64,000 bases of DNA. Source: Prosapia bicincta (Eukaryota > Arthropoda > Insecta > Hemiptera > Cercopidae). Below are positions 58,272-64,000 of this stretch, in pieces. Made by a program: the position numbers and the translations under genes. The notes below the pieces were generated by a model. It worked only from the letters and a program-made list of their open reading frames with translations, had not been told where the DNA came from and did no database searches. Where the stretch lies: assembly GCA_036971475.1 (NCBI GenBank), contig JBAIZL010000005.1:169183886-169247885 (forward strand), written 5' to 3'. Every line of letters starts with the position of its first letter. Positions within the stretch are counted from its first letter, which is position 1.

Positions 58272-60179
58272 TTAGGAATTGTATTGGACAAATAAAATTT
58301 TAGACAATTTGCCAGATTCCAGCCGATTGCGTTTTTCCGTCATGACTTGACCAGCTTTGGAAAAAATTCGCTCACAAGGAACTGAGCTGGCTGGTATACA
58401 TAATTTACTTATCGCCAAATTATACAAATGAGGATAAATTAATTTTCGTTGCTCCCACCACTGCAGAGGGTCAGAAGTCCTTGATAGTAGATGCTCTGAT
58501 AAATACTTATCCATTTCCACGATACTGGCAGATTTGGGATTTTGTTTGCCTAATAATGCATCCACTTCTTTATCAAAATTTTCCCAAATCTTTGAAGTTT
58601 TTTGGAAACTCGCTTCTCTTATTGGTTGAGACGTGGACGGTGAAGGGTTGTCACCTTCTAGGCCTATTTGAGCCTGAATTCTCCCTATCAAAGCATTTTG
58701 AACAGCATCAAACTTTGATGCATTTTTGAATGCTGATTTCTTGAAACGGGGATCTAGTAGAGTAGCTTCAGGCACAAAATCGGATTCCTTTTTTATCAAC
58801 CGTTCTCTTATTTCTAGCATAAGGTTTTCGGTAACAATTTTTATTAATGAAGGTAAGGCAGGTTGTTTTAAAAATTCTTTTATAATGTCATACAAATTTC
58901 GAGCTAAAACCATTGTTTTAGACAATGTTACAGTTGTTTCGGCACTAACCTCTTTTGTAACATCATCAAATATTTCTAAAATTGTTATTGTATGCTCGAC
59001 AACATTCCAGTCATCACTGGATAATTTAATCTCATCACACTGCAAGAGTGCTAAAGTTGATAAAATTGGGGCCTTATTGATAAAGAGCCTTTTCAACATT
59101 TCGTACGTCGAGTTCCAACGCGTTGGAACGTCTTGTAGCAACTTTAATTTCGGTAAACCCATTTGGGTTTGAATCTCGTTGAGCTTCGCTAATGCATGAG
59201 GACTCTTTTTAAAGTATTGCACTATTGATTTGCAGTTGTCCAATATATCTGAAATTGGTGAAATACTCGATTTAATGATCAAATTAAGAGTATGAGCATA
59301 ACATGGGATATGTTTTGAAACCAAATTTGCTGCAGAAACTATGTTTGGAGCATTATCCGTCACAATTGCCACCAATTTTGACTGTATTTCCCATTCCTCA
59401 CATTGACTACGCAGCATTTCAGCCAAATTTGTAGAGGTATGCCTATCGGTAAATTCAATGCATCCCAATAAACTGGTACATAAAACAGAATTGTTGTCCA
59501 CATAATGGGCAGTTATGGCCATAAAACTTTGGTTATTAGGCGAAGTCCATCCATCTGTGGTCAGCGCGACAGCAACAGATTGCGCTAACTTATTCTTTAC
59601 ACTACTTACTAAAGTAGAATATAACTGTGGCAATAAACTTTTTGATAGCGTTTTACGGCAGGGAAGCTTATAGCTTGGACAAAGTAAAGCAACAAATTTA
59701 ACAAATTCAGTGTCTTCAACTATGCTAAATGGGTGGTACTCTTTACATATCATCCGAAGAAGTTGAAAATCAATAGCCTGATTTTTTTTGTGAGAAAGCG
59801 GCTTTATAATTTCCACAAAATCTTTTAATGATGACTGGACTTGAATGTGCTCGGAACGGAAAGGATTATCACCAACAGAAGAAACAGAAGCCGGCGTACT
59901 TAATGATGAGGCAGAAGGCGATCGAGAACGAGAGGGATTGAAAGCTGCAATGGTCAATGCACCTGATGTAGATGGTAATATAAAACTGGATTCTTGAGCT
60001 GGAATGGTGACGCTTCTTTGGATAGGTACCGTTGGATGTTTGTTTTTAAGGTGCCTCCTCAAATTTCCTAATGATCCTCCAGCTGTGCTAAAAAGTACTT
60101 TGCAGTAATGACATTCAGCTCTGTTAGCTTCTTTTGGGCTGTAATGATACCATATATCACTTGTCCGCCTCAATGACAT
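58272..60179 (-). CDS. hAT transposase with BED zinc finger, 635 residues, intact
   Basis: ATG at 60177-60179 and TAA at 58272-58274 delimit one open frame with no break. The N-terminal BED-type zinc finger spans about residues 6-50: WYHY, then C23 and C26 in ECHYC, H43 and H48 in HLKNKH. A Ser/Pro-rich linker (60-110) follows. The RNase H-like catalytic core has TTDGWTS near 209 (first Asp), VTDNAPNIV near 270 (second Asp), CYAHTLNLI near 291 and RWNSTYEML near 355. The C-terminal hAT dimerisation region has YPHLYNLAISKLCIPASSVP and then CERIFSKAG near 600, with the late acidic residue expected in the CERIFS motif. Length and domain order match ZBED/hAT transposases. It would bind the element's ends in the nucleus and excise it. 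Confidence 0.95.
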   Translation of the reverse strand: MSLRRTSDIWYHYSPKEANRAECHYCKVLFSTAGGSLGNLRRHLKNKHPTVPIQRSVTIPAQESSFILPSTSGALTIAAFNPSRSRSPSASSLSTPASVSSVGDNPFRSEHIQVQSSLKDFVEIIKPLSHKKNQAIDFQLLRMICKEYHPFSIVEDTEFVKFVALLCPSYKLPCRKTLSKSLLPQLYSTLVSSVKNKLAQSVAVALTTDGWTSPNNQSFMAITAHYVDNNSVLCTSLLGCIEFTDRHTSTNLAEMLRSQCEEWEIQSKLVAIVTDNAPNIVSAANLVSKHIPCYAHTLNLIIKSSISPISDILDNCKSIVQYFKKSPHALAKLNEIQTQMGLPKLKLLQDVPTRWNSTYEMLKRLFINKAPILSTLALLQCDEIKLSSDDWNVVEHTITILEIFDDVTKEVSAETTVTLSKTMVLARNLYDIIKEFLKQPALPSLIKIVTENLMLEIRERLIKKESDFVPEATLLDPRFKKSAFKNASKFDAVQNALIGRIQAQIGLEGDNPSPSTSQPIREASFQKTSKIWENFDKEVDALLGKQNPKSASIVEMDKYLSEHLLSRTSDPLQWWEQRKLIYPHLYNLAISKLCIPASSVPCERIFSKAGQVMTEKRNRLESGKLSKILFVQYNS

Positions 60180-60818
60180 TATTACTGAAACAAATATTTT
60201 TTACATTATATACCATTACTGGTCTTTTCAAAATTCTAAAAAAACAAATGTTTTTGTTCAGATAATATTATTTAGGTATTCTTGAATAATTATTAGTAAC
60301 CAGAAATATTAAATACATCTTACCTTAGAAGATCCGCGGAAACAACAGGCTACACTAAAGGACGGTGGTGATCGCGTCACAGGAAGAACTAGAAGGAGAA
60401 GAGAGTTAACTGTAGAATGGAGCGTAGTACTTTTCCTACTGGCGGCAGGGTGGGACTGAAGTTCTACGTGTGAGTATACGAATAGTGACTAGACCTTCAC
60501 CAGTGCAGGATCTCCATCAACGCGCATGCGCGTGACGTCACAACTGAGAAGCAAGGAACCGAGTTGAAGGTTGCGCATGCGCGAATAGTGGGGAGACAGA
60601 AGAGTGGCAATTGTACGGTTTACGTCACGGTAAGACGAAAAGAACTAGGTATCATTTTGTACGGTGTACGGTGGTGTGGGGAATAGTTCATTCCTTTCCC
60701 TTCCCCTCCCATGACGAAACGATTGAACTATAGTTCACTAAAACAGAGACCGGTCAGTACCGTACCTTTTCCGGAATAGTTCATTTGAACTAGGTCGTTC
60801 AAGTACTACCCATCTCTA
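60180..60818 (-). promoter_or_regulatory. hAT 5' region upstream of the transposase
   Basis: Non-coding part of the hAT between its start codon and right terminus. More GC-rich than its surroundings, with repeated CGCGCATGCGCG-like blocks near 60515-60580 and GTTCAA/TTGAAC motifs near the end. It should contain the promoter and transposase binding sites; no TATA box could be assigned. Confidence 0.4.
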
Positions 60819-61272
60819 ATTAGGAAGGTGTGTTTCTTTAGTTGGTTTCTTTTAAACACACAATTACTACCTCTGGAATAAATTCTTTAAAATATTATAA
60901 AACTCTAAATCTAACAATTCAAAACAAGCACCGGAAAACAACATCTTTAAGAGTTTTGGTTCTCTACAACAATATCTGCCTATACTCAGCAAATGGTATT
61001 TAAAGCCTTGCATGATTAAGGCCTAAATAAAAGGTGTTCGACCAGCATCCACACAGTCTGGATATTAGCCTGAACAACTATCAATAATGAAGACATGATT
61101 CATACAAACAGAGTTAACACAGAACTGCAAGAAACCTTAATATAACTACTCCCAACTAAGGACTAAAAAGGATTGTGAAAATTTCAAATAAATTAAAAAC
61201 CAGCTCGAAAATTGTTTCAGTGCATTTTAAAAAAATGCCACTAAATGTTAATAAATTAAATATTATTCTTAC

Positions 61273-61390
61273 TTGAACAAAATGCATTTAGGATCAACAT
61301 CTATACTAAATTGACCATCTTCACGACCGTCTTTTCTAATGACCTGACCTCCAAACTCCTTATTCATCATTTGCATACCATAACAAATAC
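61273..61390 (-). CDS. GMPS: GMP synthase exon: glutaminase nucleophile
   Basis: This is the most 5' exon visible. It reads [20 protein letters not shown] and continues to ILFK, matching the class I glutamine amidotransferase segment of animal GMP synthase. The Cys in GICYGMQ is the expected glutaminase nucleophile, which forms the glutamyl thioester. The acceptor is TTTAG before GTATTTG and the donor is GTAAGA. The exon has two leading bases that complete a Gly codon and two trailing bases (AA) that complete a Lys codon with the next exon. The preceding exon, expected to end near KPVLG, is not visible up to base 64000. Confidence 0.95.
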
Positions 61391-62099
61391 CTAAACAAAA
61401 TTATAAAATTTATTATTATATATTATTAATTTTAAAATACATTATTTTTAACTAAAATTATTCAATGAATTATTTTTTTATACAAGTTTAAAAACACTTG
61501 AAAATTACAAGAGTATGATCTTAGAAAAATAATTTATATCTTAAACTGTTCAACTTACACTCTACGCTTAACTATACCAAAAAAGTAATATCATCTATCA
61601 ACTGGTGTTATCCCAGTCTAGTAATATTTAACAAAACTAGTTTAGAAACCCTATAAATTCACATACTTTCCAAGAATTATACACTCTCTAAGGCCAGACA
61701 AATGATAATTTATAATGATTTTGAACTCTAATGTCAAATTTGTATATCTATAAAGTTAATTAATATTATCAATGATAATCTAAATAGTAAAAATAAAGTT
61801 ATTTTTGTCTGTAACGTCTCCTATTAATGATGTTATAAATATTTCATCAGATCAGAGGCATCAGTTGCCTGTGTGTGTGTATCCAGAATATCGTTTTATC
61901 GGAACCTAAGCATTACTACATTGAGAAATGAAATGTTTATTTATAGCATAAATTTTTTTGGCAGAGATAAACTATGATTACACTTTAGTCCTATTTACAA
62001 ACATACCTATTATGTACTTATGGAACGTTTAGATGACTTTATGAAGAAACGTGTCCCTGAGTTATCTAACATTTATTAGGGAACTCAAAAGATAAAACA
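61391..62099. other. GMPS intron upstream of the first visible exon
   Basis: AT-rich intron without recognised exon. The stretch at about 61885-61985 resembles 63345-63435 (GTTTATTTA(T/C)A(G/A)CATAAA and neighbours), a diverged repeat. Confidence 0.4.
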
Positions 62100-62330
62100 C
62101 AATGTCAGATAAGTCAGGGATTTATAAAGTAAACCGTAATGGATGTGATAAAATTTAAATTGGCCAAAAAAAAAAGAAAATTTCATCTTGAATTAAAAAA
62201 CATATTAGTCACATACAATTTCAAAGACCAGAAAAAAATCAACACATTGTAAAAACTAAACATAAATTAGAAATGAACAACCTAAACTTAGTAAAATGTC
62301 AAATAAAAAAATATGATGAATAGTTTCAAG
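62100..62330 (+). pseudogene. Penelope-like GIY-YIG fragment
   Basis: The plus strand encodes SDKSGIYKVNRNGCDKI, a stop, then IGQKKRKFHLELKNILVTYN. The KSGIYK-x-(N/T)-x-x-x-CD-K-(F/I)-(Y)-IGQ-(T/K)-KR pattern is the GIY-YIG endonuclease. The expected Tyr of YIG is replaced by the stop (TAA). Short and dead; the upstream RT is absent. Confidence 0.7.
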
Positions 62331-64000
62331 AGTCTGATTATTAATAAATATGGTAAAAACAACTTCTTTATTATATTCATTAATTAAATGATAGTTGTGG
62401 TTTTATTACTTCATGTAAAATATTTTAACATTATTAACAAAACTTTCAACTCAAATATTATAACCTTAACGTCCTTAGTGTGTGAAGTTGATGGACTGGA
62501 CATTACTGTGGCGGTATTTGTCGCATGATAGGAAAGAGGTGGACCTTGGCACTATATAATTGGTTGGATATAGTAAGATGAGTGGTAAGGGTGTTAATGA
62601 TGTTGATACATTAAGCGTAACAGGCCAAATGTAGTTAATCTTATAGTAATTTCCTCTAAGATGATTGTATGTAATCGAAATATATATGAGAATATAAAAA
62701 CAAAGTTTTTCCAGGTTATAAGGTTTTATTTATTTATAATAAAAAATTTACTATAATGTTTATTTGATAAATTTCATATTAATTAAAAGTATAATAAAAA
62801 TTTTCAAGTTGAATTTGATAATAAATTAATTATCAAAGTACAAACCAGTAATCAAAATATAATAATCACAAATAAAAGTATTATAAACATTTCCAATGGT
62901 ATGTTTATAGCGACGTATCATGCAAACAACAAACATGAAAGGCGGATAGACAATTTGACTTTTATACAAATACCATTGGATGTGTAAAAGTCTATTAGTG
63001 TAAGAAATAATTTTAATTTTTGTAAAAACCTTACTGAAAAAGATCATACATTTTTTCTAACTTTTGAAAATTCCGTAGAAAATATTCCTGTTTTTATTAG
63101 TTGATTAAGGAAAAAGAGTTTTTAATACATACAATTACTGTTTAAGAAATTTAAAAAACAATAGCTTTAACTTTATATTAATAAAATAGAAAATATTACC
63201 TCTATTAAAAATAAATGTATTAACAATAATCCAGATATTTTGATTACTAGATTATAGAACATTTGAAGAAACCTGTCACAGCTGAAGAATTATAAAATTT
63301 ACGGTTGATGAAATAATGGTTGCCCTACTCCAAGCCTTGTGTCCATTCAGTGTATCGTTATCCAAATTTAGGTACTACTATATTGGGGGGTGGGATGTTT
63401 ATTTACAACATAAACACTGTTGTCAGATGATAACACTTTGGTTCTGCATAGCACTGTCTTGTGAAATATATGTATGTCTGTAAAAAGTATCAAAACACTA
63501 TTCCCCATAGTCAGCTTTCTATATATGAAAGATAAACATGATTGTGGTTTGTCTTATTTTACCTTTCTAACATAAGGGACAAAAACAGGATAGAAATTTT
63601 TTGAATCAGTAAGATAATAAACAACGATGCAAAGGTTTTCAAAATTTGTAGAAACTGTGATAGCAAAAACGACATACACTATGTAAAGCACTGCAAACTG
63701 ACAATAAACACAAAACACTTATAAGAGGAGCTAAAGCCATACACTGCACTATAGGTTGAGTCTGATACATATGCTCGTGGTGCTAGAACTTTGATACATT
63801 GGATTCAATACGTCAGCACAATGTGTTAATAGGGCCAGGTGTTTAATTGAATCAAATATTGCATTCTAAAGTGTTCAAGCTATTCGGAATATTCTTTTAA
63901 TATAGATTAAATACCCAATATGCCTAAGAATGTACAAATGTTAACTAGTCAAAACTTGACCAAATCGAACAAACATAAAATAAAAAATAAAAAGTTCTCA
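62331..64000. other. GMPS intron to the window edge
   Basis: AT-rich sequence. I looked on the minus strand for the expected upstream GMPS exons (ISGGPxSV, LGAQYGKVID-type segments) and found none, so they lie beyond base 64000. A weak Cys-pair segment (KICRNCDSKN) near 63640 may be another GIY-YIG scrap. Confidence 0.45.

Larger units (their letters stand above)
56319..60818 (-). mobile_element. Autonomous hAT transposon (4500 bp)
   Basis: Ends TAGAGATGGGCAAAGTAGTT (left) and the reverse complement of TAGAGATGGGTAGTACTT (right). A perfect 8-bp duplication ATTAGGAA flanks it (56311-56318, 60819-60826), as expected for hAT. Inside are GTTCA/TGAAC-rich subterminal motifs (for example GAACTAGTTCAAAATGAACT near 56390) and one intact transposase gene. 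The long-TIR element B (56483-57990) is nested near the left end. The intact gene and perfect TSD indicate a recent arrival, apart from that nested insertion. Confidence 0.95.
4377..61390 (-). other. GMPS: GMP synthase gene, extent of the ten visible coding exons
   Basis: GMP synthase catalyses the last step of de novo GMP formation in the cytosol: XMP, ATP and glutamine give GMP, AMP, PPi and glutamate. Ten exons on the minus strand join with matching phases into about 592 residues plus a stop. Animal homologues have about 690 residues, so the first 100 or so are missing and should lie beyond the window. The order is glutaminase domain, ATP-pyrophosphatase P-loop (SGGVDST), then the C-terminal dimerisation domain ending TTEWE. 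All nine internal introns have GT donors and AG acceptors. Intron lengths in transcription order are 6362, 13190, 1700, 3046, 14494, 892, 7376, 3233 and 4943 bp, mostly mobile or tandem-repeat DNA. No frame break appears in any exon, so the gene looks functional. The 5' exons, promoter and UTRs were not identified. Confidence 0.96.

Noticed and set aside
58481..59172. Plus-strand open frames of 82 and 148 codons
   Set aside because: They lie antisense to the intact hAT transposase and are shadows of its coding sequence.
61391..64000. Upstream GMP synthase exons
   Set aside because: No minus-strand segment resembles the N-terminal glutaminase region, so none is claimed inside the window.

Overview
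This is eukaryotic nuclear DNA from an animal, most likely an arthropod and plausibly an insect with a large, repeat-rich, AT-rich genome. The species cannot be fixed from the sequence. The evidence is one conserved host gene split by GT-AG introns and the mix of BEL/Pao, piggyBac, hAT, Tigger/pogo, Merlin and Penelope-like elements.

The only host gene I can support is GMP synthase (glutamine-hydrolysing) on the minus strand. Ten coding exons run from 61390 down to the stop codon at 4377. Together they give 1778 coding bases in one continuous frame, about 592 residues, and all junction phases agree. The first roughly 100 residues of the amidotransferase domain are missing and should lie beyond base 64000. 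Introns range from 0.9 to 14.5 kb, so coding exons fill about 3% of the 57 kb they span.

Layout from low to high coordinates. 1-4376: sequence downstream of GMPS, with a Penelope-type palindrome, a decayed Tigger and a decayed piggyBac. Last intron (4479-9421): a 3.6 kb satellite of about 50-bp monomers with a 1138-bp higher-order repeat. 9611-20450: a piggyBac-type non-autonomous element (14624-16593) carrying a nested hAT MITE and a 71-bp tandem repeat, a Tigger element (17099-18143), and Penelope fragments in opposite orientations. Largest intron (21649-36142): another Tigger copy, then a decayed Tigger transposase gene split by a young, full-length BEL/Pao retrotransposon (26051-33084, LTRs differing at one site, uninterrupted 1747-codon polyprotein), then Penelope remnants. 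36359-41256: further repeats between exons. 41423-54612: a Tigger remnant abutting a complete but frameshifted piggyBac (42999-45918, TTAA on both sides), a Merlin remnant, Penelope ends with TA microsatellites and a 348-bp palindrome, a 51-bp tandem repeat, an unexplained GC-rich coding-like island, a long-TIR element and a piggyBac MITE. 54911-61272: a LINE 3' fragment and an intact hAT (56319-60818) with a perfect 8-bp target duplication and a second long-TIR foldback element inside it.

The GMPS exons encode one enzyme: the glutaminase half releases ammonia and the ATP-pyrophosphatase half uses it to convert XMP to GMP. Everything else is mobile or tandem-repeat DNA in its introns and flank. 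No new multi-gene system was found. The strongest leads are the long-TIR foldback family, the hierarchical satellite, the young BEL insertion, the intact hAT and the GC-rich island.
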